Shown here: positions 1 through 8,137 of the stretch, in pieces
Position numbering within the stretch: the stretch's first letter is position 1
How the letters are laid out: each line of letters starts with the position of its first letter
Assembly (NCBI RefSeq): GCF_002831565.1
Contig: NZ_CP025096.1
Coordinates: 5,248,609-5,312,608 of the forward strand
Reading direction: 5' to 3'
Source of the DNA: Spirosoma pollinicola
GTDB taxonomy: Bacteria; Bacteroidota; Bacteroidia; Cytophagales; Spirosomataceae
Length of the DNA: 64,000 nucleotides
Made by a program: the position numbers and the translations under genes
The notes under the pieces: generated by a model
Told to the model about the DNA's origin: nothing
Database searches by the model: none
Seen by the model: the letters and a program-made list of their open reading frames with translations, nothing else

Positions 1-1279
1 CAGGTTGTTTGTCAGGGGTTTTTACGGCAATCAGGGTGATAATTGCCGACAGGAAAAGAGAACCGGCCATAAAAATATAGGAAGCCCCAAAGCCGCCCGT
101 TGTTCCGTTCAAATAGCCGACAACATACGAACCGGCAAATGACCCGAGGGCACCCAGGCTATTGATAAGTGCCATAGCTCCGCCAGCTACATTCTTGGGT
201 AGAATTTCCGGGATGATAGCAAAAAATGGCCCATAAGGTGCATACATCGCACCACCCGCAATAATCAGCAGCACAAACGAGAGCCAGAAATTAGTAGCAC
301 CAACCAGGTAAGAGGCATAGAACGCAACAGCACCCAGCAACAAAAACGGCCAGACAAACAATTTCCGGTTCTGCGATTTATCCGAAAAATAAGAGGCACT
401 TAGCATACCGATAATAGCCAGAACGTACGGAACTGACGAGAGCCAGCCGGTCTTGACAATATTCATGTTCGGGGCCGCATTAATGATGGACGGAAGCCAC
501 ATAACGAACCCATAGACCCCAATACTCCACAGAGCATATTGAATACTCAGTAGAATGACAATTCTGGATTTGAACGCTTCTGCGTAGTTTTTAACGGGTT
601 TGATTCCCTGTTGCTCTTTCAGCAATTGTTCTTCCACATCCTGTCTTTCAGTTTCAGTCAGCCACGTTGCATCGCTGGGTTTATCGGCTACCAGCCGCCA
701 CCAGAAGAAGGCCCAGATAATAGCCGGGAGTCCCTCCAGGATAAACATCCAGCGCCAACCCACTGCTTTAACCAAATAGCCTGACAATACCGACATCCAG
801 AGGATGGTAGCCGGATTGCCGAGAATTAAAAACGTGTTGGCCCGTGAGCGCTCAGCTTTCGTGAACCACCGGCTTAAAAAAAGCAGCATTGACGGCATTA
901 CCGCACTCTCAACAACACCGAGCATGAAACGAATAACAATCAGCAGATTCACATTACTGATAATGCCGGTTGCCATAGCCAGACCACCCCACAGAATTAA
1001 GGACCAGAAAATCAATTTTCTGGCACTTCTATTCTCTGCATAAATAGCACCGGGGACCTGAAAGAAGAAATATCCCAGGAAGAATAAAGACCCCAACAGA
1101 GACGACATGGACGGGGTAATGTGCAGATCGGCTGCCATGCCACTGGCAGCGCCAAAGCCAAAATTTGCCCTGTCGAGGTAAGCAAGGCTATAGGTAATAA
1201 ACGCGATGGGTATCAGGCGATACCAACGAGAAGGGGCTAATGTCTTTTCCATTGAGTTTCTGGTTGCTGTAGAAAGCAT
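1..1279 (-). CDS. MFS transporter, ACS family (3' end cut by window edge)
   Basis: Inner-membrane carrier of the anion:cation symporter family, which usually imports sugar acids or other organic anions. I translated about 426 codons from the ATG at 1277-1279. The N-terminus has the ACS-typical YLDRANFGFG after the first membrane segment, then GYFFFQVPG, and about twelve hydrophobic stretches with a charged central loop. The last residues read TPDKQP at the window edge, so at most a few codons are missing compared with the usual 420-440 residues. A second ATG at 1250-1252 is possible; the upstream one has a weak AGGGA-like site. The substrate cannot be read from sequence; the neighbourhood suggests an aldonate, uronate or keto-deoxy sugar acid. 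Confidence 0.9.
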   Translation of the reverse strand, partial: MLSTATRNSMEKTLAPSRWYRLIPIAFITYSLAYLDRANFGFGAASGMAADLHITPSMSSLLGSLFFLGYFFFQVPGAIYAENRSARKLIFWSLILWGGLAMATGIISNVNLLIVIRFMLGVVESAVMPSMLLFLSRWFTKAERSRANTFLILGNPATILWMSVLSGYLVKAVGWRWMFILEGLPAIIWAFFWWRLVADKPSDATWLTETERQDVEEQLLKEQQGIKPVKNYAEAFKSRIVILLSIQYALWSIGVYGFVMWLPSIINAAPNMNIVKTGWLSSVPYVLAIIGMLSASYFSDKSQNRKLFVWPFLLLGAVAFYASYLVGATNFWLSFVLLIIAGGAMYAPYGPFFAIIPEILPKNVAGGAMALINSLGALGSFAGSYVVGYLNGTTGGFGASYIFMAGSLFLSAIITLIAVKTPDKQP

Positions 1280-1391
1280 ATTTCCCTGATTTTATACGCA
1301 AACAGGCTCGCAAGCTTAGTAATATGGCTGTATATCTACCCCAGATTAGCCAGCATGTTATTTTATGCTCATTCTGTTGACAACGACTAAA

Positions 1392-1423
1392 AGAAAGGGA
1401 GTGTCTGTAGACACTCCCTTTCT
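1392..1423. terminator. Perfect 15-bp hairpin with 2-nt loop
   Basis: Arms 1392-1406 (AGAAAGGGAGTGTCT) and 1409-1423 are perfect inverted repeats separated by GT. The hairpin lies about 110 bp upstream of the 1-1279 gene and 360 bp downstream of the 1780-3102 gene. No strong U-tract follows on the minus strand, so it could be a backup terminator or a structured leader. Confidence 0.45.
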
Positions 1424-1721
1424 AAAAAACCCTAAAGATGTACTTGATTTTATAGTTTAAAGATAAACGTAATTGTATGAATTATACTATTTATCAAAAT
1501 TCTAAGGTATAATGTATTTATAGGCTATATTGTCTGTTATTGCTGCGTTTATGTATGTAAAGATAAAATATTAGTTTGATAATATGCAAATCGGGTTAGG
1601 TTTATTTTGTTTGAAACTAAGTCAATTATTGCAATTTCTTTAAATTGTACAATTTGATTTCTATGCGTAAAAGGCGGAACGTGCTGAGAATTAAGGCAAA
1701 AAACCGTCCGATGTATATTTT

Positions 1722-1760
1722 GCAAAAAGCCATACCTGTCACACAGGTATGGCTTTTTGC
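1722..1760. terminator. Bidirectional intrinsic terminator
   Basis: Perfect 18-bp inverted repeat (1722-1739 and 1743-1760) with a 3-nt loop. The outer part of the stem is AAAAA/TTTTT, giving a T-run on either strand. It starts about 20 bp after the stop of the minus-strand transporter at 1780, the expected position for a Rho-independent terminator. Confidence 0.8.
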
Positions 1761-1779
1761 TGACCGAAAGTAAGTGTGT

Positions 1780-3102
1780 TTAATCAATTGTAACTTCCTG
1801 AATGCCCTGTGTAACAACGCGTTCTATTTTCCCAACCAGAAAAATGTAAGAACAAGCACCAATGAAGCCAATCGTTCCGATGAATATTAAGGCAGGTTCG
1901 AAATTTCCATCTTTAGCCAGGTACCCGATAACGATAGGGACCACAATAGAGGCCAGATTTCCCATGAAGTTAAAGACTCCCCCAGTTAGTCCAATCAGGT
2001 TCCTTGGCGACAGGATAGAGACAAACACCCACGAGATCAAGGCCATGCCTGAGCCAAAAAAAGCCAGAGCCATGAAGAAGATGATCAATGTGGTGTCATT
2101 GGTATAATTCGCGCCAATGATGCTAACCGATAACAGGAGGCCGACAATAATAGGTGTTTTGCGCGCTACGCTTACCGATGTTCCCCGCCTGACAAACCGA
2201 TCAGAGAGAAAGCCAGACAGCAGCAGTCCGGCACAGGCCGCCAAAAAGGGCACCGAAGCCAGATAACCCGATTTGATGAAATCCATGCCCCGATACTTTA
2301 CCAGATACGTTGGAAACCAGGTCAGGAAAAACCAGAGGCTGGCATTCACAGAAAACTGCCCGATATAAACACCCCACAGCGTTCGGCTGGAAAAGACCTG
2401 CTTCACATTGGCCCATTTCCAGATATTGACCTTAGCCGCGGTCTTGTCTTTTGCTCTGAAAACTCCGCCACCATCTTCAATATAATCCAGTTCAGCCTGA
2501 TTTACCCCCTGATGTTCCAACGGGTCCCGATAGAACAAATACCAGACAATGCCCCAAACAAGGCCCACTAAACCTGTAGTGATGAACAGGCCTTTCCAAC
2601 CTGCATAGTATTGAACCGTCACAAGAACCGGCGTCAGAAAAGCTAACCCGATAAACTGCCCCGAAACGTACATGGCAATGGCCGACGCCCGCTCACTATC
2701 CGGAAACCAACTCGTTACGACCCGGTTGTTGATTGGATAAGAAGGTGCTTCAAAAGTCCCGGTAGCCAATCGCAATGCAAATAGACTGGCAAACCCCCGA
2801 ACAAACCCCTGCGCTACCGTTACCAGAGACCAGGTGATCAAACAGAATGCATACAGAACACGCGGACCAAAGCGGTCGGCAATCAATCCGCCCGGAATTT
2901 GCAAAGCGGCATACGCCCACCCAAACGCCGAAAAAATCCAGCCCAACTGCGCCGGTGATAGCTCCAGATCAGTACTTAATGACGAAGCTGCTACAGCCAG
3001 GTTCGTGCGATCAAGATAGTTAATGGCTACATTGACAAAGACGAGGGCTAACATCCCGTAGCGAACCCGGGTCGGTTTAGGTTTGCCGCTTAACTGTTCC
3101 AT
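1780..3102 (-). CDS. MFS transporter, ACS family
   Basis: A complete 440-residue major facilitator, the normal ACS length. The N-terminus carries NYLDRTNLAVAASS, the same DRxN signature as the transporter at 1-1279 and as GudP/ExuT/DgoT-type aldarate, hexuronate and galactonate carriers. It has about twelve hydrophobic segments, a central cytoplasmic loop near residues 205-230, and the motif SDRFVRR in the second half. No Shine-Dalgarno sequence is visible before the ATG at 3100-3102. It lies downstream of an SDR dehydrogenase and a sugar isomerase/epimerase on the same strand, so it probably imports a sugar acid handled by them. The substrate is inferred from family and context only. Confidence 0.92.
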   Translation of the reverse strand: MEQLSGKPKPTRVRYGMLALVFVNVAINYLDRTNLAVAASSLSTDLELSPAQLGWIFSAFGWAYAALQIPGGLIADRFGPRVLYAFCLITWSLVTVAQGFVRGFASLFALRLATGTFEAPSYPINNRVVTSWFPDSERASAIAMYVSGQFIGLAFLTPVLVTVQYYAGWKGLFITTGLVGLVWGIVWYLFYRDPLEHQGVNQAELDYIEDGGGVFRAKDKTAAKVNIWKWANVKQVFSSRTLWGVYIGQFSVNASLWFFLTWFPTYLVKYRGMDFIKSGYLASVPFLAACAGLLLSGFLSDRFVRRGTSVSVARKTPIIVGLLLSVSIIGANYTNDTTLIIFFMALAFFGSGMALISWVFVSILSPRNLIGLTGGVFNFMGNLASIVVPIVIGYLAKDGNFEPALIFIGTIGFIGACSYIFLVGKIERVVTQGIQEVTID

Positions 3103-3134
3103 TTTATGAGATTTAGTGTTTAGGTATCCAGGTT

Positions 3135-3254
3135 GCGGTATATGGTTTGACGGTTTATAGTATTCGGTTTACAGTATTCGGGGGCTAGCTCACTGGCAGC
3201 AGCCGCTCCGCTGTAGCGACGAACCGTAAACCAAATACCATAAACCGAATACCG
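3135..3254. repeat. Imperfect intergenic inverted repeat
   Basis: Arms 3159-3182 and 3231-3253 pair with about 4 mismatches (core GTATTCGGTTTA). The left half is internally repetitive (GGTTTANNGTATTCGG-like units). The element fills the spacer between the SDR gene and the MFS gene and ends 3 bp before the SDR stop codon. It is one of the one-strand C-poor hairpins of this window. Confidence 0.6.
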
Positions 3255-3256
3255 TA

Positions 3257-4042
3257 TTATCTGGCTGTCCAGCCGCCGTCTACAGTAAGCATAGAGCCAA
3301 CCATAAAGCTACTGGCGTCGCTGGCCAGAAAAATAGCCGCGCCCTGAATCTCCCGCAAATGACCCCACCGACCTAGGGCGGTAGCACCCACCACAAACTT
3401 CAACCCCTCTTCGGTATCGGCGATGGGCAGGTTCATTTCGGTTAGAAAGGGACCGGGGCAAATAGCATTCACGTTGATGTTGAAGGGGGCCAGCTCCAGC
3501 GCGAGGGCGCGGGTCATCTGCACAACGGCCCCTTTGCTGGAGGTGTAGGGCGTGCGGTTCGATAGTCCAACCAGACCGAGTGTGCTGGCTAGATTGATGA
3601 TACTGCCCCGCCCAGCTTTTTTCATAATCGGTGTAACGGCCCGGCAGCAAAGCCAGGTGCCAGTTACATTGACCTCCATTACTTTACTGAAGTCTTCCGG
3701 CGTCAGCTCGTCGATGGCCCCGCGAATGTTGATTCCGGCGCTGTTGATTAGAATATCGACAGTACCAAACGCGGCTACGGCTGCGTTAACCATCGCTTCG
3801 GCCTGATCGGTCTTTGAAATATCGGCGGCAAACGAAATGGCTTTTATGCCATAATCGGTGCTCAATTCCTGAGCCGCTGCTGCGCCTTCATCAGCATTGC
3901 GGTTTACTAACATGACATTGGCCCCTGCCGAGGCTAATCCGGCTGCCATAGCAAGCCCAAGTCCTTTGGAGCCACCCGTAATGATGGCCGATTTTCCGGT
4001 AAGGTCAAATTGTTTGATGCCCGGAAGTAGTTCTTTACTCAT
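3257..4042 (-). CDS. SDR family oxidoreductase (gluconate 5-dehydrogenase-like)
   Basis: A 261-residue classical short-chain dehydrogenase, probably cytoplasmic because no signal peptide is present. The nucleotide-binding motif TGGSKGLG is at residues 22-29, NSAG at 100-103, and the catalytic Ser153, Tyr166 and Lys170 are in YTSSK context. The C-terminus ends in the family-typical substrate region with GSMLTVDGGW. Closest family feel is gluconate 5-dehydrogenase or 2-deoxy-D-gluconate 3-dehydrogenase, which interconvert aldonates and keto-aldonates; the exact substrate is not readable. It sits between an MFS sugar-acid transporter and a sugar isomerase/epimerase on the same strand, separated from each by a long inverted repeat. 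Confidence 0.9.
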   Translation of the reverse strand: MSKELLPGIKQFDLTGKSAIITGGSKGLGLAMAAGLASAGANVMLVNRNADEGAAAAQELSTDYGIKAISFAADISKTDQAEAMVNAAVAAFGTVDILINSAGINIRGAIDELTPEDFSKVMEVNVTGTWLCCRAVTPIMKKAGRGSIINLASTLGLVGLSNRTPYTSSKGAVVQMTRALALELAPFNINVNAICPGPFLTEMNLPIADTEEGLKFVVGATALGRWGHLREIQGAAIFLASDASSFMVGSMLTVDGGWTAR

Positions 4043-4102
4043 TTTTGATTGTTAAGGGTTGTATTAGTCTGGGCCAAGCCAGAGTGACAGTACTCTTGGC
4101 TA

Positions 4103-4221
4103 TTTTGTCATCCCGACGAAGGACCGGGCCGCCGGAGCGGGGATCTTCGGAGAAATGGAAAACTTCGCCTTCACCGAAGATCCCCGCTCCGGCGGCCCGG
4201 TCCTTCGTCGGGATGACAAAA
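4103..4221. repeat. Perfect 48-bp inverted repeat
   Basis: Arms 4103-4150 and 4174-4221 are perfect reverse complements over 48 bp, separated by 23 bp. The arms are GC-rich (GACCGGGCCGCCGGAGCGGG region). It lies between the sugar isomerase/epimerase gene (stop at 4229) and the SDR gene (start 4042). It is the longest perfect palindrome in the window. Confidence 0.95.
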
Positions 4222-4228
4222 CAAACCA

Positions 4229-5287
4229 TTACACCAGTCCTAATTTGGTTTTGCTGTAATTAATGCAAGCGACAATGTTATCTTCTTCGAGGGCGAGTTT
4301 CTCTTCGGCACTTAACTGGGCCACGCGGGGTAGGCCGCCGGGATAGTTGTGCCCCCTGACCGTTCGCAGCATTCGGGCCAGATCGGAGCCCGGCACGCTG
4401 CTCATCGTTTCCCAGTAGGCATTGGTTAAACAGGGAATTTCCAACGGATCGCGTGTGATCATTTCCAGGCTAAAGGTGCCCGCTGGATTATGCTTTTTGC
4501 ACAGATCAATCATCTTGGGCAGGTCCAGTATCCCTTTTCCCATTGGTACTTCGGAAAGCAGAAACCCATCTGGATATTCTTCAACCGCCATGTCTTTAAC
4601 GTGTGTGCTAAAGGTATACGGGGCCAGCGTCTGGACAACCTCCATCGGATCTTCCAGCAAGGCCATGCTATTGCCAAAATCGAGCGTTACGCCAATCCAT
4701 TCGCTGTTGACCTGTTTTAGCAGATTTACCAGGTCTGGCGCCCGCCAATCCTTGTGGTTTTCGATACCGAGTTTGACTTTATACTTCCGCAGAACAGGTT
4801 CGGCCAGTTGCAGCGACGCTAATGCGCTCTTTTTTAACTCGGCAAAAGCTTCGGGAGAGTGGTAGGTTTCGTAGCGTCGGCCGCTCGAACAAACTGTTCG
4901 CAATACCTGTGCGCCCGCTTCCCGTGCATTGACAACGTCCTGCTCAAATTTTGGGACATCATCTGCTTTTTTTGGTAAGCCAATCGACCCTTCCAGATAA
5001 AGGCCATATTTCTCTCGCTCCTCGCGCACTTTTTTGGCAAAATCAGTCGACCAGCCGTTTACGATTACCTGCACCCCACCGGCACCAAGTTGGTGGCAAT
5101 GATCCAGCAACTGAATGGCATTGGTAAAAGCCGGATACTTCTTGCTGTCCGTTTTCGAATTCCAGCGACTCCAGTACGAATGCACCACAATGCCCATTCG
5201 TACCTCTTTTAAAAAGGATGGTATCTGCGGAAACGACAGGGCCATAGCACCGAGCGAAGCAGTTTGTAAAAAATCTCGTCTTTCCAT
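4229..5287 (-). CDS. Sugar phosphate isomerase/epimerase-like TIM barrel, Tat-exported
   Basis: A 352-residue xylose-isomerase-like TIM-barrel protein (AP endonuclease 2 family). Likely divalent-metal ligands are E176 (GIENHKD), D203 (TLDFGNS), H229 (STHVKD) and E275 (SLEMI). The N-terminus MERRDFLQTASLGAMAL is a Tat-type signal, common in Bacteroidota members of this family and pointing to the periplasm. The likely role is epimerisation or isomerisation of a free sugar or keto-sugar; the substrate is unknown. It starts 25 bp downstream of the large heme protein on the same strand, so the two are probably cotranscribed. Confidence 0.85.
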   Translation of the reverse strand: MERRDFLQTASLGAMALSFPQIPSFLKEVRMGIVVHSYWSRWNSKTDSKKYPAFTNAIQLLDHCHQLGAGGVQVIVNGWSTDFAKKVREEREKYGLYLEGSIGLPKKADDVPKFEQDVVNAREAGAQVLRTVCSSGRRYETYHSPEAFAELKKSALASLQLAEPVLRKYKVKLGIENHKDWRAPDLVNLLKQVNSEWIGVTLDFGNSMALLEDPMEVVQTLAPYTFSTHVKDMAVEEYPDGFLLSEVPMGKGILDLPKMIDLCKKHNPAGTFSLEMITRDPLEIPCLTNAYWETMSSVPGSDLARMLRTVRGHNYPGGLPRVAQLSAEEKLALEEDNIVACINYSKTKLGLV

Positions 5288-5312
5288 TGGAGTAGGTGGC
5301 TAATAGGGTATG

Positions 5313-7880
5313 TTATTTTCCGCTGGTTGCTTTGCCTTCAATAATGTAGTTGTTCAGCTCTTTCGCCGTCCACGGAACAACCCGGCCCTGCGATGTAACC
5401 CGCGTCATACCCACCACACGCTTCCCAATGGGACCGGCATTGTTGCCCCACTCATTTCGGATATACATCAGGATAGCAGTAATCGAACCGTCGTCCATTG
5501 TCGAATGGGCGGGCATAACGGGCAGTATATCAGGCACATCATACACCTTTTTGGCAACTTCTACCGGTCCTTCCATGCCGTGTAGAATGATGAGAGACAA
5601 GCGTTTCTCGTCGCCCAAAACCCAGTCGGAGCCGATGAGCGGGGGAGCAAATCGTTTCAATCCGCTCCCATCGGTACCATGACAGCCTGAGCAGGTGCTG
5701 AGGTAGATCTGCCGGCCTGATGCGAACAGTTTCTGCTCGTCGTCATTTAACAGGCTCTTCTTCGGTAATGCTGTTCGACTGGCAACGTGGCCTGGCCACT
5801 CGAACATGGCACTTAGTACGGCAAGGCGTGTGGGTTCTATTTTGCCGGTTGGCTGGGTTAGGAGTTTGGGTGCAACAGCCAGTTTAATTGGCTTCAGTTT
5901 GCTGGTACTTCCCTGAATTGACAGGCTGGTGAGCACCGCCTTTTCCTGCCAGCTTGAGGCTATCTTATTCGTGTTCAGCCTGTTCAGAAGCGCGGCTAAT
6001 TCTGCCGGGTTGCGTTTGCGAATAACCGATGTTGTAAGCATTTCCAGAAAAATTTCTTTCGCCGGTTCCTGGGCCTGCCATTGGGGAGACGTTAGCAGAT
6101 TTTGCAGGAACGCGAATTCCTGATTGTAAAGGCTACTGAGTGCAGCATCCCGAATCAGGGCCGATTCGCCGTAACGATTCACAATTCCAGCCAGCAGTTG
6201 ATGCGCTGCGGGTTGGTCGAGAACCCCGGCCGCAAAGGTCATTTGAAGGATTTGTTCGATGGGGGCCTTCTCCCATTGGGCCACCAGTTGCTGACCCAAT
6301 TTTGTCCGAACGGTTTTGTCTGTCTTCGCAAACGGCTCAAGTAAGCGCAGGGTGGTTGTTTGAATAAGTGGGTCGGCGTCGGTCAGCAGACTGAAAAGTA
6401 CGTCCGGACTACTTAATTTCATACCGTCCAATGTCCACAAGGCATGAAAACGGGCCAGATTATTATCTCCTTTTACGACTACATCTGTTAACGCCTGACG
6501 GGTGCTTTTGTCGTTTCGCTCGATCAGCAACCGCTGGGCCATGTCGCGGTGCCATCCGTCGGGATTGGCCAGTTCGGCAACCAGATCTTTCGATGAGGCC
6601 GTCGATAGTTTTTTGGGAGCTGAGGCTTGCCAGTTCTCCGGCACGATTCGCCAGATACGGCCATAGTGTACAGGAAGAACAAGATCCCGCTCAATTGTCT
6701 TTTCTTTCAGATAGGGTGTCACGTAGGCGCTATGCTGAATAAGGCCCCTATACATATCGGCTACATAAAGCCCGCCATCGGGGCCGGTTGACAGGGCGAC
6801 TGGCCTGAATCGTTCATCGGTCGACGCCAGGAATTCTTTGCCGGGATGTGGATCATGAGCCGCAATCAGGAGCTCTTTGTTCTCCGATACATTACGTTTG
6901 ATCAGGTTCCCGGCAGGTTCGCACACAAATACGTTGCCATAAAAAGGCTTCGGTAAGGTCGTTCCCCGATACACCAGTGGCGAGCAAGCGGCTGTAAATT
7001 CACGCAGATGGCCTTCTTTGTCCAGTGTGCCCGGTATATACCCCCGGTTAACTGCCGGGTTGGGTCGGATGGGGTAAACCCGACGGTCGATGGTCAGGCC
7101 GTGGTCAATACCCGTGGTAGGGGTATGGTGTTTATTGCGGGACAGGTAATTTGGCGGAACCAGATCGGCGTGGAGCTGCGACCAGTTGTAGTTATAATAC
7201 AGACGTCCCCGGTCATCGTGACTGATGCCCCACTGCCCGCGGGCTTCGGTACTGTCACGCAGCCATTTGCCATCAACCTCATGGTATCGGAAGCGGGATT
7301 TGGCATTGTAGAGCCAGTTGTCCATGCTGCGCCAAAGCCCGTTGCCCGAATGTTCGGGCAGGCCGCTACCGGCGTAGTCTTTGTCAATCAGTGTTTTTGT
7401 GTCAGCTTTTAGATCTCCATTGGTATCTTTGGTGAGCCACAGCGCCCCGTTTTCGGCAACTAGGGCACCTCCTTCGACCAAGGCCAGCGCTCTTGGCATG
7501 ATGAGACTATCGAGGTAAACTTTACTAACGTCCATCTGACCGTCGCCGTTGGTATCTTCCAGCACTGATATGCGCCCAACGGGTTTATCCTCGCCTTCGC
7601 CGTTTATATTCGGCATGAAGCCGCGCATTTCAACCACCCAGAGTCGCCCGTTTTCATCGAACGTAATAACGACCGGGTCCTGAACCAGAGGTTCGGCTGC
7701 AACGAGCTGGATTTTCAGGCCTGGCTCAAGCTGAAAAGTCGCTTGTTCTTCGGTAGGTGTTCGGGCTGGCGATGGGCCTTCATCCAGCAAACTGCCGAAC
7801 TTGGCTTTAAAGCTCAGGAGGCAAAAAAGGCCGATACCCAGCAGGCAAACAAAGTAGACGGGCTTAACCATGAAATTCAA
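5313..7880 (-). CDS. PVC-type heme-binding CxxCH beta-propeller/HEAT protein
   Basis: An 855-residue exported protein with an N-terminal hydrophobic signal (residues about 5-23). Residues about 45-400 form a beta-propeller of the membrane-bound dehydrogenase type, with LEDTNGDGQMD and repeated LYVADMYRG-like strands. A HEAT-like helical section follows, and a cytochrome c domain closes the protein with heme site C730-SG-C733-H734. This architecture is typical of PVC-type CxxCH proteins, thought to oxidise sugars or alcohols and pass electrons to heme. The substrate is unknown. It shares a probable transcript with the TIM-barrel gene downstream. The 7881-8137 spacer separates it from the divergent FAD oxidoreductases. 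Confidence 0.85.
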   Translation of the reverse strand: MNFMVKPVYFVCLLGIGLFCLLSFKAKFGSLLDEGPSPARTPTEEQATFQLEPGLKIQLVAAEPLVQDPVVITFDENGRLWVVEMRGFMPNINGEGEDKPVGRISVLEDTNGDGQMDVSKVYLDSLIMPRALALVEGGALVAENGALWLTKDTNGDLKADTKTLIDKDYAGSGLPEHSGNGLWRSMDNWLYNAKSRFRYHEVDGKWLRDSTEARGQWGISHDDRGRLYYNYNWSQLHADLVPPNYLSRNKHHTPTTGIDHGLTIDRRVYPIRPNPAVNRGYIPGTLDKEGHLREFTAACSPLVYRGTTLPKPFYGNVFVCEPAGNLIKRNVSENKELLIAAHDPHPGKEFLASTDERFRPVALSTGPDGGLYVADMYRGLIQHSAYVTPYLKEKTIERDLVLPVHYGRIWRIVPENWQASAPKKLSTASSKDLVAELANPDGWHRDMAQRLLIERNDKSTRQALTDVVVKGDNNLARFHALWTLDGMKLSSPDVLFSLLTDADPLIQTTTLRLLEPFAKTDKTVRTKLGQQLVAQWEKAPIEQILQMTFAAGVLDQPAAHQLLAGIVNRYGESALIRDAALSSLYNQEFAFLQNLLTSPQWQAQEPAKEIFLEMLTTSVIRKRNPAELAALLNRLNTNKIASSWQEKAVLTSLSIQGSTSKLKPIKLAVAPKLLTQPTGKIEPTRLAVLSAMFEWPGHVASRTALPKKSLLNDDEQKLFASGRQIYLSTCSGCHGTDGSGLKRFAPPLIGSDWVLGDEKRLSLIILHGMEGPVEVAKKVYDVPDILPVMPAHSTMDDGSITAILMYIRNEWGNNAGPIGKRVVGMTRVTSQGRVVPWTAKELNNYIIEGKATSGK

Positions 7881-8137
7881 ACGGCTTAATAACGTTCAGT
7901 GTATCTTGATATTACTCGAACACCTTCTGACAAAAAGCCGGGCAAGCTTCACAAATACTACTATTGTTTCTATAAATTTCACAACTAGCTAATCATCCCG
8001 GCCGGATGGGGGTTTACGCTGTGGTGTGATTACGAATATAGCCTAAAGTAAACCAGTACGCAGCCGTTCTTTAAGGTTGAGTAAAGCGAACCAACAAACC
8101 GATTCGTTGATCGCATTTAACGACATACAGAGCATTT
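7881..8137. promoter_or_regulatory. Divergent intergenic region (presumed promoters)
   Basis: A 257-bp spacer between the minus-strand heme protein and the plus-strand FAD oxidoreductase, so it must hold both promoters. Unlike almost all other long spacers here it has no long inverted repeat. A TACTATTG at about 7959-7966 is one base off the Bacteroidota -7 consensus TAnnTTTG, but no matching -33 TTTG is placed correctly, so I do not assign a promoter. Confidence 0.4.

Larger units (their letters stand above)
1280..1779. other. Gene-free 500-bp spacer between two MFS genes
   Basis: AT-rich spacer between two codirectional minus-strand transporter genes. It holds two perfect hairpins (1392-1423 and 1722-1760, listed separately) and should contain the promoter of the downstream transporter. 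I found no convincing Bacteroidota -33/-7 pair on the minus strand. The only open frame here (1626-1817, minus) runs through the 1722-1760 hairpin and resembles no protein family. Confidence 0.6.

Noticed and set aside
1626-1817. 63-residue minus-strand open frame
   Set aside because: It runs through the perfect terminator hairpin at 1722-1760 and overlaps the end of the MFS gene; no family features.
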